64,000 nt of DNA from Devosia sp. (GCF_017744655.1 NZ_JAGIAW010000001.1:620001-684000); one strand, 5' to 3'. Counted from the first letter of the stretch, positions 7,465 to 14,967 are shown. Translations and numbers: made by a program. Notes: generated by a model from the sequence alone, not told the origin.

Positions 7465-7564
7465 TTGTCTCTCCTTTTCGGCAGCGCTCAATTGCCTGCT
7501 TGTTCTGGCGACGATCCTAGCTTCAGCGCTTCGACAATTCAGAGACGAAAATGCGAAAATGACA

Positions 7565-7584
7565 ACGGGGCCTTTCGGCCCCGT
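7565..7584 (-). terminator. Terminator after curlin-repeat gene
   Basis: On the minus strand ACGGGGCC-gaaa-GGCCCCGT is followed by a T-rich stretch (TGTCATTTTCGCATTTTC), 27 bases after the stop of the 7611-8018 gene. Confidence 0.75.
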
Positions 7585-7610
7585 CAGCATAAGACGAACC
7601 TGTGCGGCGC

Positions 7611-8018
7611 TCAGAAGCCGAAGACGGTGGTTATGCCGCTCTGACCATCGCCGTTCTGCTGGCACTGGGCATTGGTCGCCTGCCCGAACTGGAAGAGGCC
7701 GCAGGTATTGTCGTTGCCGTTCTGGCTGATGGTACCGTTATGGCCATTGCCGTCCTGGAAAATCACGCCCGAATTGTTCGAGCCGTTCTGGTTGAAGCCG
7801 GCAGAGTTGAAATTGCCGTTCTGGAAGGCATTGCCGCCATTGGCCGACATGCCCTTGACGACGGAAAACATCCGGAGGCCAAGACCGAGCGCCTGGGCCT
7901 GGTCGGGATCGGTGGGCGAGAAACCGAGCGAAATCTGGCCGCCAGCCATGGCGGGCGAAATGCCGATGATGAGGGCGGCGACGGCGGCGGCGACAGTCTT
8001 GGTGAAGGTGGCGGTCAT
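7611..8018 (-). CDS. Curlin-repeat protein, CsgB/CsgA-like
   Basis: Secreted protein of 135 residues with a signal peptide (cleavage near SPAMA-GG) and curlin-type repeats rich in Asn/Gln/Gly (NGNFNSAGFNQNGSNNSG, FQDGNGHNGTISQNGNDN). Such repeats stack into amyloid fibres on the cell surface. The region before the repeats, with only one Met-Phe-rich linker, is not repeat-like, so it may be a minor subunit or nucleator. It is the last of three minus-strand genes with the CsgH-like and curlin genes, but has its own upstream region and terminator. No CsgE, CsgF or CsgG exporter gene is present in the window. Confidence 0.8.
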   Translation of the reverse strand: MTATFTKTVAAAVAALIIGISPAMAGGQISLGFSPTDPDQAQALGLGLRMFSVVKGMSANGGNAFQNGNFNSAGFNQNGSNNSGVIFQDGNGHNGTISQNGNDNTCGLFQFGQATNAQCQQNGDGQSGITTVFGF

Positions 8019-8116
8019 TTCAAAATTCTCCAAAGCGTTTGTGCGTTCCCGGTGCTGGTCTTCCAGCTCATGAAACGAGATTAGCCAGCCTCGACTGAAC
8101 CCATCCGGAGCGGCGC

Positions 8117-8135
8117 ATTCAGACTTCGTTCACGG
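8117..8135 (-). promoter_or_regulatory. Shared upstream motif, distal curlin gene
   Basis: On the minus strand CCGTGAACGAAGTCTGAAT, 99 bases before the start of the 8018 gene. Almost the same sequence lies 93 bases before the other curlin gene (9209-9228). Likely a binding site for a common regulator, identity unknown. Confidence 0.5.
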
Positions 8136-8148
8136 AATCCTTCGCGGC

Positions 8149-8177
8149 AAAAAAAGAGCCCCGGCCGAAGCCGGGGC
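8149..8177 (-). terminator. Terminator after csgH-like gene
   Basis: On the minus strand GCCCCGGC-ttcg-GCCGGGGC is followed by TCTTTTTTT. It separates the curlin/csgH pair from the distal curlin-repeat gene. Confidence 0.88.
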
Positions 8178-8245
8178 AGGTCTTGGGTCAGGGGAAGGTC
8201 ATCCCGACCGCTTCGTCGCGGGGCACGCAACGAACTGGAATGCGC

Positions 8246-8626
8246 TCACGTCCGCGTCGCAGTCTGCGAGCAGTCGAACGTCTTGCCATTGGCGGTCACG
8301 GTGAAATCCACGCTGACATTGGAGCCGGCATTGATCATGACCTGACCGAGCGAGACTTCTGCATTGGGTGCGGCGGAAAACTGGCCGCCCTGGCTGATAT
8401 TGGTCGAGCCACCGCCGCCGGCGCTCTTGAGCGCAAAGCGGTATTGGCCCGATAGGGCCGTGGGGCTCACCAGTGTTCCCTCAAGGGCGAGCATGCCGCC
8501 CTGGGTCTTACTGATAACGCCACAGGCAAAGTCGCCCCCCGCCGCCGCATTGGCATTGGCGGCAAAACCGATGGCAGTAATGGCCGCGGCGGCCGCGATC
8601 GTGGTTTGGATGAGTGGGTGAAGCAT
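8246..8626 (-). CDS. csgH: CsgH-like curli assembly chaperone
   Basis: Predicted periplasmic protein of 126 residues. CsgH proteins of alphaproteobacteria are small immunoglobulin-like chaperones that keep curli subunits from polymerising before export. Visible features are a signal peptide ending in ANANA, a small beta-rich body (GQYRFALKSAGGGGSTNISQ, then GGQFSAAPN), and two cysteines (FACG near the N-terminus, FDCSQ near the C-terminus) that could form a disulfide. AGGAGG precedes the ATG. It is 55 bases downstream of the curlin gene with a hairpin between, which fits one transcript with unequal yields. Confidence 0.75.
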   Translation of the reverse strand: MLHPLIQTTIAAAAAITAIGFAANANAAAGGDFACGVISKTQGGMLALEGTLVSPTALSGQYRFALKSAGGGGSTNISQGGQFSAAPNAEVSLGQVMINAGSNVSVDFTVTANGKTFDCSQTATRT

Positions 8627-8648
8627 GTCGTCCTCCTGATGAATGGAA

Positions 8649-8669
8649 GGGGCCGGCGGCGCCGGCCCC
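8649..8669 (-). other. Strong hairpin between curlin and csgH genes
   Basis: GGGGCCGGC-N3-GCCGGCCCC, a perfect 9-bp stem right after the curlin stop codon. There is no T-run on the minus strand, so it looks like a 3' stabiliser or attenuator rather than a full terminator. Confidence 0.6.
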
Positions 8670-8681
8670 GCTTCGCAGAGG

Positions 8682-9116
8682 TTACGGGCAGGCCTGCACG
8701 AAGGCGGTCACGTTGCCCGAGCCATGCTGGGTGACATTGGCGTTGCAATTGTTGCCGACCTGCACGCCGGCGGCGACATTGCCGTTGCCGTCCTGGGTCA
8801 CGACCGCGGTGTGGTTGTTGCCGAACTGGCCGACGCCACCCTGGTTGTTCCAGCCGTTCTGATAAACGTCGCCGTAGTTGTTGTTGCCCTGCTGGCCGAT
8901 GGCCGAGACATTGTTGCCGCCATACTGCTGGCTCACGGCGCTGTTCCACCAGCCGGTCTGCTTGGCGCCAAAAGTGTTGTTCCAGCCGGACTGGCCGCCG
9001 CCGACCGAGTTACCGAAGCCGGTCTGGTCGATAAAGATGCCGCCGGCCATGGCGGGAGCGGCGGAAGCCGCGATAACGGTGGCAGCGACGGCGGTGATGA
9101 TGAACTTGCGGATCAT
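8682..9116 (-). CDS. Curlin-like amyloid subunit, CsgA-type
   Basis: Secreted major-subunit candidate of 144 residues. A signal peptide (cleavage near APAMA-GG) is followed almost at once by Asn/Gln/Gly curlin repeats: QTGFGNSVGGGQSGWNN, QQGNNNYGDVYQNGWNN, QFGNNHTAVVTQDGNGN, QVGNNCNANVTQHGSGN. The regular Gln-X-Gly and Asn spacing is the curlin amyloid signature. Two cysteines (NNC and the penultimate Cys-Pro) are unusual for curlins and could be oxidised to cross-link the fibre end. AGGAGA precedes the start. First gene of the curlin-csgH pair. Confidence 0.85.
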   Translation of the reverse strand: MIRKFIITAVAATVIAASAAPAMAGGIFIDQTGFGNSVGGGQSGWNNTFGAKQTGWWNSAVSQQYGGNNVSAIGQQGNNNYGDVYQNGWNNQGGVGQFGNNHTAVVTQDGNGNVAAGVQVGNNCNANVTQHGSGNVTAFVQACP

Positions 9117-9208
9117 TTGAAGTCTCCTGGTTTGCTGCGGTCCCTCCGACCGCGTCGTTGATGGAGACTGTTTTAGGGCGCTGATCCGGAACGGCGTCTG
9201 AAGCGAGG

Positions 9209-9228
9209 ATTCAGAATTCGTTCATCGG
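9209..9228 (-). promoter_or_regulatory. Shared upstream motif, proximal curlin gene
   Basis: On the minus strand CCGATGAACGAATTCTGAAT, 93 bases before the curlin start, matching 8117-8135 with one inserted base and one difference. Confidence 0.5.
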
Positions 9229-9282
9229 CAGAAAAATGCGGAAATGATTCCGGGGTTGGGCGTAAGTGGTTGAACAAAAAGA

Positions 9283-9364
9283 GATTCCCGCTTTCGCGAG
9301 AATGACGATGTGGATTGGGTCGGTCTTGTCGCGCTACCGTGTCATTACCGCGAAAGCGGGAATC
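9283..9364. repeat. Intergenic inverted repeat, family A copy 1
   Basis: GATTCCCGCTTTCGCGAGAA plus TGAC and its near-reverse-complement GTCATTACCGCGAAAGCGGG plus AATC enclose 34 bases. The same arms occur at 54597-54665. It fills most of the gap between the curlin promoter and the carboxypeptidase stop. A REP-like mobile palindrome; no coding content. Confidence 0.75.
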
Positions 9365-9381
9365 TCAAGTCAGTTTGACCC

Positions 9382-10881
9382 TCAAACCCGCCCATACCGC
9401 CGCTTCAAATGCGCCTTGAAGAACTCCCCATTGAGCGGCTCACCCGTCGCCCGCGTAATCAGGTCCGGCGTCGAATAGCGCGAGGCCTGACACCAGATAT
9501 TGTCCGAACGCCACTGATTGATCGCCCCGAACTCGCCCTGGCGCATCTGCGCTCGCGCATCCGGCACGGCCTTTTCCATCGCCGCCCATTGCTGCGCCGC
9601 GATCATGGCGCCCAGCGTATAGCTCGGGAAATATCCAAAGGCGCCGCCCGGCCAGTGCACGTCCTGCATCGGTCCGTCCTTGGGATCGTTTATGGTCGAA
9701 ATTCCAAGATATTCCGTCATCTTAGCGTCCCAGGCCTCCGGAATCTGGCTCGCTTCCAGCTTACCCGCCACCAGCTCCTGTTCCAGCTCGTAGCGCAGGA
9801 TCACATGCAGCGGATAAGTGACCTCGTCCGCATCGACGCGGATATAGCCGCGCTCGACATGGTTCACTTCGTTGAGAATATCGGCGATCTCCCAGCCGGG
9901 AATCGCATCTTCGCCGAGATGCTGACCGACCAGCGGCAGCAGATATTCCCAGAATTCCGGACTGCGCGAGAGCTGCATTTCAACGAACAGGCTCTGGCTT
10001 TCATGCATGCCCATGCCGCGCGCCTTGCCCAGCGGCCAATGCGACCAGTTCTTGGGCAAGCCCTGCTCATAAAGCGCATGGCCGGTCTCGTGCAACACGC
10101 CCATCAGCGAGGACAAAAACTCATCCGTCCGATAGCGCGTGGTCATACGCACGTCGGTCGGCACGCCGCCACAGAAGGGGTGATGGGATACAGCCAGCGA
10201 GCCATGGGTGAAATCAAAGCCCACCGCCCGCATGGCAGCGAGCCCGAGTTCGCGCTGCTTTTCGATCGGGTAGGGGCCGTTCAACGCCTTGCGAGGGCGC
10301 TTCGCCAACCGCTCCTCCTGCACCGCCAAAGCCTCGGGCACGAAATCCCTGAGGAAGCTCTTGAGGTCGGCAAAAATCGGATCGATCCCAGTTACGCGAT
10401 TGCCCGGATCATATTGATCCATAAGGGCATCATAGGGTTCGAGCTTGAGCACATCGGCCCGCAATTGCGCTTCTTCGCGCACCAGCGCCACGACGCCCTC
10501 GAGCGCCGGCAAAAACGTGTCCCAATCGCCCTTGGCTCGCAGGTCGCGCCAGAGCTGTTCCGAACGCATGGTCGCCGCCGTGCGCCGCTCGACAAACTCG
10601 GTCGGCAGGCACGTCGCATTGATATAGCTGCGCTCGAACTCGCCCACGGCCAGCTTCTGGTCGGTATCGAGATCTTCGCTTTTGGCCTTGGCAATCCAGT
10701 CGCCGATTTCAGGCGCCGTCGCCTGGGCGTGATACATGCCGGCTAGGTTCGCCATGGCCTCGGCGCGCTTGTCGCCACCGCCCACGGCCATGTGAGTCGC
10801 CTCGTCGGCCCCGAGAATGGACAGCGCGTGTTCCAGCGCCTCCAGCTTGCGGCCGAGAGAATCGAGTTTCTGGAAGGACAT
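9382..10881 (-). CDS. M32 family metallocarboxypeptidase (carboxypeptidase Taq type)
   Basis: Cytoplasmic zinc carboxypeptidase that trims C-terminal residues from peptides with broad specificity. The 499-residue length is normal for M32. The zinc site HETGH is present in VLHETGHALYEQGLP, with the third ligand in HESQSLFVE about 30 residues later. The family motifs GVPTDVRMTTRY and GYFPSYTLGAM are also seen. The start at 10881 (MSFQKL) has AGGAGA upstream; an in-frame ATG 12 codons earlier lacks a good ribosome site. Single-gene unit. Confidence 0.94.
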   Translation of the reverse strand: MSFQKLDSLGRKLEALEHALSILGADEATHMAVGGGDKRAEAMANLAGMYHAQATAPEIGDWIAKAKSEDLDTDQKLAVGEFERSYINATCLPTEFVERRTAATMRSEQLWRDLRAKGDWDTFLPALEGVVALVREEAQLRADVLKLEPYDALMDQYDPGNRVTGIDPIFADLKSFLRDFVPEALAVQEERLAKRPRKALNGPYPIEKQRELGLAAMRAVGFDFTHGSLAVSHHPFCGGVPTDVRMTTRYRTDEFLSSLMGVLHETGHALYEQGLPKNWSHWPLGKARGMGMHESQSLFVEMQLSRSPEFWEYLLPLVGQHLGEDAIPGWEIADILNEVNHVERGYIRVDADEVTYPLHVILRYELEQELVAGKLEASQIPEAWDAKMTEYLGISTINDPKDGPMQDVHWPGGAFGYFPSYTLGAMIAAQQWAAMEKAVPDARAQMRQGEFGAINQWRSDNIWCQASRYSTPDLITRATGEPLNGEFFKAHLKRRYGRV

Positions 10882-10970
10882 GGATCGGTCTCCTAAAGGT
10901 CGAGAGATGTTTTCCATAGGCGGGGCAGGGGATCAAGGTTGCTGCGCTTACCAAGACCCTACTGCAGTAG

Positions 10971-11089
10971 ACCTCATCCTGAGGTGCGAAGCGTAGCGTA
11001 GCCTCGAAGGGCGAGGTCGTGCCCCGATACCTCCATGCCACGCCCTCGTGGTTCGAGGCTTTGCTCCGCAAAGCACCTCACCATGAGGG
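10971..11089. repeat. Intergenic repeat, family C (CCTCATCCTGAGG type)
   Basis: Opens with CCTCATCCTGAGGTGCGAAG, continues with GCCTCGAAGGGCGAGG, and closes with CCTCGTGGTTCGAGGC and CACCTCACCATGAGGG. The arms are inverted and imperfect. Elements of this kind are common between genes in Hyphomicrobiales. A short relic (CCTCATCATGAGG) is in the gap 22352-22442. Confidence 0.65.
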
Positions 11090-11109
11090 CTGCTGAGAGG
11101 CCTCAAATC

Positions 11110-11256
11110 TCAGTTATCGTCCCGCTTTCCAAAGGCCGCGCCAATCCCCGCACCAATCGCAATCCCGATTCCAACCCCCAGGGCGAGATTGTCGATTGCC
11201 GCGCCAATCGCGGCACCTATGCCCACGCCGATTGCAATGCCCATAGCCATGCTCAT
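11110..11256 (-). CDS. Small glycine-zipper protein (48 residues)
   Basis: Short gene with a good ribosome site (AAAGGACGGCGAC) and ATG at 11256. The product begins MSMAMGIAIGVGIGAAIG and repeats the Gly-Ile-Ala-Ile-Gly pattern twice around the central IDNLALG, ending in a charged tail GKRDDN. This gives two tight glycine-zipper membrane hairpins. Similar tiny Gly/Ala/Ile proteins occur in many bacteria without known function. No partner gene is evident; the neighbours are the M32 peptidase and the end of flgH. Confidence 0.75.
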   Translation of the reverse strand: MSMAMGIAIGVGIGAAIGAAIDNLALGVGIGIAIGAGIGAAFGKRDDN

Positions 11257-11321
11257 GTCGCCGTCCTTTCCGCCCCCTCAAACCGAACCCCTCGGATCAT
11301 GTGCGGTTCCCCAAAAGGGCA

Positions 11322-11347
11322 GAGGCGCAGCCGGGGAGCTGCGCCTC
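11322..11347 (-). terminator. Terminator of the flgF-G-A-H operon
   Basis: On the minus strand GAGGCGCAGC-tccccg-GCTGCGCCTC is followed by TGCCCTTTT. A perfect 10-bp stem about 160 bases past the flgH stop. Confidence 0.7.
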
Positions 11348-11448
11348 ATATAGGCCGTATGGCTTCTGCCGATCGGCCGGGCGACCCTTCTGGATCGGCC
11401 CGGGGAACGGCGGCACGCAATGGGGACGACGTGCCGCCGAGTTCTTTG

Positions 11449-11500
11449 AGCGCTTTCAGGAAAAGTGGTCGCCGGTTTTCCGGTTCGAAAGCGCGACCAC
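11449..11500. repeat. Intergenic palindromic repeat, family D copy 2
   Basis: GAGCGCTTTCAGGAAAAGTG, then GTCGCCGGTTTTCCGG and GCGCGACCAC; GTGGTCG and CGACCAC form the outer arms. Same layout as 6358-6404. It sits between the flgH stop and its terminator, so it is transcribed in the flgH mRNA. Confidence 0.5.
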
Positions 11501-11509
11501 TCAGATTCC

Positions 11510-12247
11510 TTAGAAGGGCAGGATCGCGTCGAGGACCTGCTGGCCGTAGCGCGGCTGCTGCACATCGGTGATCTGGCCACGGCCGCCGTAGGAGATGCGG
11601 GCTTCGGCGATCTTGGTCGAGGCGATGGTATTGTTTGCCTGGATGTCCGACGGACGCACGATGCCCGAGACGATCAGGTCGCGCACTTCGAAGTTCACGC
11701 GCACTTCCTGGCGGCCTTCGATCACGAGATTGCCGTTCGGCAACACCTGAGTAATCACCGCGGCAATCGAGGTTTCCAGCGCTTCTGAACGGTTGACCGA
11801 ACCATTGCCACTATCCTTTATGCCCGAGGTCAGGTCGATAGCGGCGGACGGATCGATGCTGCCGCCCGAGAGATTGTCCACGGCAGCGCCGAAGATGCCG
11901 CCCATGCCGGCCGAATTGGTCGAAGAGCGGTTACGGTTGGTCGTGTTGCTGATCTTGGCGCTGTCGTCGACCATGACCTTGACGGTCAGGATGTCGCCGA
12001 CGCGGTGAGCGCGCTCGTCCTTGAAGAAGCCCTTGGCGGAGGTGCGGTAAAGCGAGTTCGACTGATAGGTATCGGCGATTGGTTCGGGCATGGGCATGCG
12101 CACGGGCTGGTAGCCGGCCATGGTGGTCGGGTCCTGGATCTGCGTCAGCGGCGGGGCATTCCCGACATTGGCGAGACGGTCCATGGTGTTGCAGCCAGCC
12201 AGCGCGACGGTCAGGGTAAGCAGGGTGGCGATCTTGAAGGTGTTCAT
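11510..12247 (-). CDS. flgH: Flagellar L-ring lipoprotein FlgH
   Basis: Outer-membrane ring of the flagellar bushing. The 245-residue precursor has a lipoprotein signal with lipobox LAGC (Cys19), then the family segments NSLYRTSAKGFFKDERAHRVGD and LTVKVMVDDSA, and the conserved C-terminal part with GNLVIEGRQEVRVN, IVSGIVRPSDI and SYGGRGQI. Last gene of flgF-G-A-H, 15 bases after flgA, which matches the Caulobacter order. It needs FlgI, encoded about 6 kb away in another operon with the same kind of promoter. Confidence 0.96.
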   Translation of the reverse strand: MNTFKIATLLTLTVALAGCNTMDRLANVGNAPPLTQIQDPTTMAGYQPVRMPMPEPIADTYQSNSLYRTSAKGFFKDERAHRVGDILTVKVMVDDSAKISNTTNRNRSSTNSAGMGGIFGAAVDNLSGGSIDPSAAIDLTSGIKDSGNGSVNRSEALETSIAAVITQVLPNGNLVIEGRQEVRVNFEVRDLIVSGIVRPSDIQANNTIASTKIAEARISYGGRGQITDVQQPRYGQQVLDAILPF

Positions 12248-12262
12248 TTCTTTCGATCCCGA

Positions 12263-13210
12263 TTAGAGGCCGGCGAGCGTCACGGGCGCCCCGGTCACTT
12301 CGACCGTGCCCGGCGCAATGGCCGTCGCGCTGATCACGCGCTTGGACATGAGGTTGAGCACCTGCAGGCTGGAGCCGCGGCTGGCGCCGGTGATGGCCTG
12401 GCCCTTGACCGTCAGGGTCAGGGGGCCACGCCGATACATGATGGTCACGAGGTCGTTCTTGGCGACGGCGAGCGGCGCGCTGACATCGGAAAGACGCAGT
12501 AGCATGCCCTCACGGCTCTGGCGGTTGAGCGCCATGCCGACCAGCTGCTCGATGGGAGCGAAGGCATAGGCATTGGCCTGTCCTGCCGGCACCGGGCTCA
12601 TGACGATGTGCTCGGGCAAGAGGATCGTGCCGGCCGGCAGATTGGCCGTCAGGTGCGGCATTTCCACTGTCATGTCGATCGTGCCGGTCAGGTCGAGCAC
12701 GCGGCTGTTGTCGGCGAGCAGGAAGCGGGCCGAAAATTCCCGGCCCCCCGCGGTATAGCGCAGGCCATCGAGCCGCACGGCGACACCACCGGTCGAAACC
12801 TGGATGGGGTCGACGAAGCGCGAGAACTGCACAGTGGTGTTGACGCCGGGACCCAGCAGGCCGCGGGCCGAAAGGTCCGCCATCACCAGGTCCTTGAGCT
12901 GGGCCTCGTCCACGATCACGCCGGCACGCGTCACATTCACCGCCGAAAGGCCATTGGCCTCGAAGCTGTTGATGCCGATACGGGCGGCGGCGGCGCGGAT
13001 GGCTGCAATATCCACCTTGCCCGTCGTCCCTGGAGCGGGTGCGCTGAAGATGGCCGTCTCGGCCAGCGGGCCGGCATCATCGAACATGTCGGCCACGGTG
13101 ACGACCTGGGTGGTCACCGTGATATCGCCGCGCAGCGCGGGCGCAGCCTCGGCGGTGGCGGCAGTGAGCGAAAGCATGCTCACCAGGGCCAGTTTGGAAA
13201 AATGGCTCAA
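12263..13210 (-). CDS. flgA: P-ring assembly chaperone FlgA
   Basis: Periplasmic chaperone needed to polymerise FlgI around the rod. The 315-residue precursor has a signal peptide ending TAEA-AP and a C-terminal SAF-type domain (ANLPAGTILLPEHIVMSPV and the tail LVTIMYRRGPLTLTVKGQAI, MSKRVISA). It is longer than enteric FlgA because of an extra N-terminal domain, as in other alphaproteobacteria. Lies between flgG and flgH with 12 and 15 base gaps. Confidence 0.92.
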   Translation of the reverse strand: MSHFSKLALVSMLSLTAATAEAAPALRGDITVTTQVVTVADMFDDAGPLAETAIFSAPAPGTTGKVDIAAIRAAAARIGINSFEANGLSAVNVTRAGVIVDEAQLKDLVMADLSARGLLGPGVNTTVQFSRFVDPIQVSTGGVAVRLDGLRYTAGGREFSARFLLADNSRVLDLTGTIDMTVEMPHLTANLPAGTILLPEHIVMSPVPAGQANAYAFAPIEQLVGMALNRQSREGMLLRLSDVSAPLAVAKNDLVTIMYRRGPLTLTVKGQAITGASRGSSLQVLNLMSKRVISATAIAPGTVEVTGAPVTLAGL

Positions 13211-13222
13211 TCCTGCCTCCTA

Positions 13223-14008
13223 TTACCGGAGCTGGCTCGTGGCCTGCATCATCTGGTCAGCGCCGGAGATGACGCGAGCGTTCATCTCATAGGCGCGCTG
13301 GGCGGCGATCAGGTCGGCGATTTCGGTCACCGAGTTGACGTTGGCCATTTCCAGATAGTTCTGCAGCAGGCTGCCATTGCCATCGGCGTTCGGCAGCCCG
13401 ATCTGGGCCGGGCCGCTGGCGCCGGTTTCGAGGAACAGGTTGTCGCCCATCGATTCGAGACCCGACTTGTTCACGAAGCGGGCGACCTGAAGCTGGCCGA
13501 GCTGGACGGCATCGCCGCCGGTACCGATAAAGGCTTCCACGGTGCCGTCGGGCGAGATCGAAACGCCCGTCGCATCGCCCGGAATGGTGATGCCGCCCGA
13601 GATTTCGTAGCCGCTCGAATTGACCAGCGTACCGTCCTGGTTGCGCTCGAACGAGCCGTCACGGGTATAGGCCGTGCGGCCGTCGGGCAGGTTGACCATG
13701 AAGAAGCCTTCGCCGCGAACCGCGACGTCAAGCTCGCGCTCGGTCGGGTTGACGCTACCTTGGCTCATCACGCGCGGGGTCGCCACGGTGCGCACACCCG
13801 AACCGATTTCAAGGCCGGCCGGCACCAGCGTGCCCTGGTCCGAGGTCTGTGATCCGGCGCGGGAAATCTGCTGGTATAGCAGGTCTTCAAACTCGGCACG
13901 CTGGCGCTTGAAGCCCGGCGTGCGCATGTTGGCGATATTGTTGGAGATGACTTCGACATTGCGTTCCTGCGCGCTCATGCCGGTCGATGCGATGTAGAGA
14001 GCTTTCAT
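13223..14008 (-). CDS. flgG: Distal rod protein FlgG
   Basis: Forms the distal rod that crosses the P and L rings. The 261 residues include the N-terminal rod signature MKALYIASTGMSAQERNVEV with NNIANMRTPGFKR, the FlgG/FlgE core (GEGFFMVNLPDGRTAYTRDG), and the C-terminal coiled segment (MANVNSVTEIADLIAAQRAY). Length equals enteric FlgG. Second gene of the operon; the gap to flgF is 15 bases. Confidence 0.97.
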   Translation of the reverse strand: MKALYIASTGMSAQERNVEVISNNIANMRTPGFKRQRAEFEDLLYQQISRAGSQTSDQGTLVPAGLEIGSGVRTVATPRVMSQGSVNPTERELDVAVRGEGFFMVNLPDGRTAYTRDGSFERNQDGTLVNSSGYEISGGITIPGDATGVSISPDGTVEAFIGTGGDAVQLGQLQVARFVNKSGLESMGDNLFLETGASGPAQIGLPNADGNGSLLQNYLEMANVNSVTEIADLIAAQRAYEMNARVISGADQMMQATSQLR

Positions 14009-14023
14009 GGCGGGTCCTCAATG

Positions 14024-14764
14024 TCAGGCGGAAACGGAGCCGAGGCGCTTGATGGCATCGCGACGCATGTCGTCCTGCTTCTGGCCCAGCGAGGCGATGG
14101 ATTCGTAGGCGCGGGTCACGCGGATCATTTCCGCCATTTCCGCCACGCCCGAGACGTTGGACTTTTCGGTAAAGCCCTGCAGCACGCGCGAATTGGTGGC
14201 CGGGATCGGCGTGCCGCCGAACATCAGGTTGTTGCCCTCGCGGGTCAGCGCCTGGACTTCCTCGAATTCGACGATGCGCAGGCGCCCCTTGGCGCCGGCG
14301 CTGGAGGAGATGGAGCCGTCAGCGCCGATGCGGATGTCGGTCTCTTCAGGGCCGAACTGGATCTGGCCGCCATCGCCCATCACGGGATTGCCGGAAAGAT
14401 CGACCAGCGTGCCTTCATTGTTGATCTGGAAGGCGCCACCGCGCGTGTAGCGTTCTCCGGCTGCGGTTTGCACCGTGAAGAAGCCTTCGCCGCTGATGGC
14501 GAGGTCGAGGGGCGCGTCGGTCTGGACCATGGCGCCATCGGAGAAGTCCTGAATGGTCGCCCAGTCCTGGACATAGGAAAGAGTACGATCGTCGCCCGAG
14601 AAGTCGCCATGGGCTGCGACTGGCATCTTGTATTCTTCGAACAGTAGCTGTTCGGCCTTGAAGCCCGTCGTGTTAACGTTGGCGATATTGTTCGCCACCA
14701 TGTCCATGTGGCGCTGCAGCGCCATCTGGCGCGACAGGCTTATGAGTTGTGCGTTCTCGATCAT
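14024..14764 (-). CDS. flgF: Proximal rod protein FlgF
   Basis: Proximal rod subunit of 246 residues. The N-terminal rod motif is LSRQMALQRHMDMVANNIAN with VNTTGFK, the central part has GEGFFTVQTAAGERYTRGG, and the C-terminus has KSNVSGVAEMAEMIRVTRAY. The ATG at 14764 follows GGGGATCGAG and fits the family; an upstream ATG would add 27 basic residues. First gene of the flgF-G-A-H operon, preceded by a sigma-54 type element about 70 bases upstream and divergent from fliL. Confidence 0.95.
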   Translation of the reverse strand: MIENAQLISLSRQMALQRHMDMVANNIANVNTTGFKAEQLLFEEYKMPVAAHGDFSGDDRTLSYVQDWATIQDFSDGAMVQTDAPLDLAISGEGFFTVQTAAGERYTRGGAFQINNEGTLVDLSGNPVMGDGGQIQFGPEETDIRIGADGSISSSAGAKGRLRIVEFEEVQALTREGNNLMFGGTPIPATNSRVLQGFTEKSNVSGVAEMAEMIRVTRAYESIASLGQKQDDMRRDAIKRLGSVSA

Positions 14765-14833
14765 CTCGATCCCCGGTTTCGTAAGTCCCCGAGATGGCCT
14801 GCTTCCCCAAGCCTGCCGCCTCGCTTCTCGAAT

Positions 14834-14849
14834 TGCAGAAACCATGCCA
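14834..14849 (-). promoter_or_regulatory. Sigma-54 type -24/-12 promoter for flgF
   Basis: On the minus strand TGGCATGGTTTCTGCA: GG-N10-GC spacing is exact, and only the first base of the -12 TTGC differs. It ends 69 bases before the flgF start. The match is slightly weaker than that before flgI. Confidence 0.6.
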
Positions 14850-14939
14850 GATCAACAAGATGTGTAATTTCAACATCTTAGCTTGGCGTGTGGGTTAATT
14901 TTGCCGAGGGCGCATTAGGCCTGGCGGCAATAACTACTC

Positions 14940-14952
14940 GGCAGAACTTGCC
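14940..14952. promoter_or_regulatory. 13-bp flagellar element (GGCAGAACTTGCC), flgF/fliL copy
   Basis: Inside the perfect palindrome CGGCA-gaact-TGCCG (14939-14953). On the minus strand it reads CCCGGCAAGTTCTGCC and is centred about 105 bases upstream of the flgF sigma-54 element, suited to an RpoN activator site. Relative to fliL it lies just upstream of the CtrA-type box. Confidence 0.55.
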
Positions 14953-14967
14953 GGGTTGAGACTAAAA

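Noticed and set aside
9409-10746. A 445-codon plus-strand frame opposite the M32 peptidase
   Set aside because: Shadow of a well-supported metallopeptidase gene with an intact HETGH site.
14893-14905. GGTTAATTTTGCC as a fifth copy of the 13-bp flagellar element
   Set aside because: It matches only 10 of 13 positions and lacks the GGCAG arm; counted as chance similarity.
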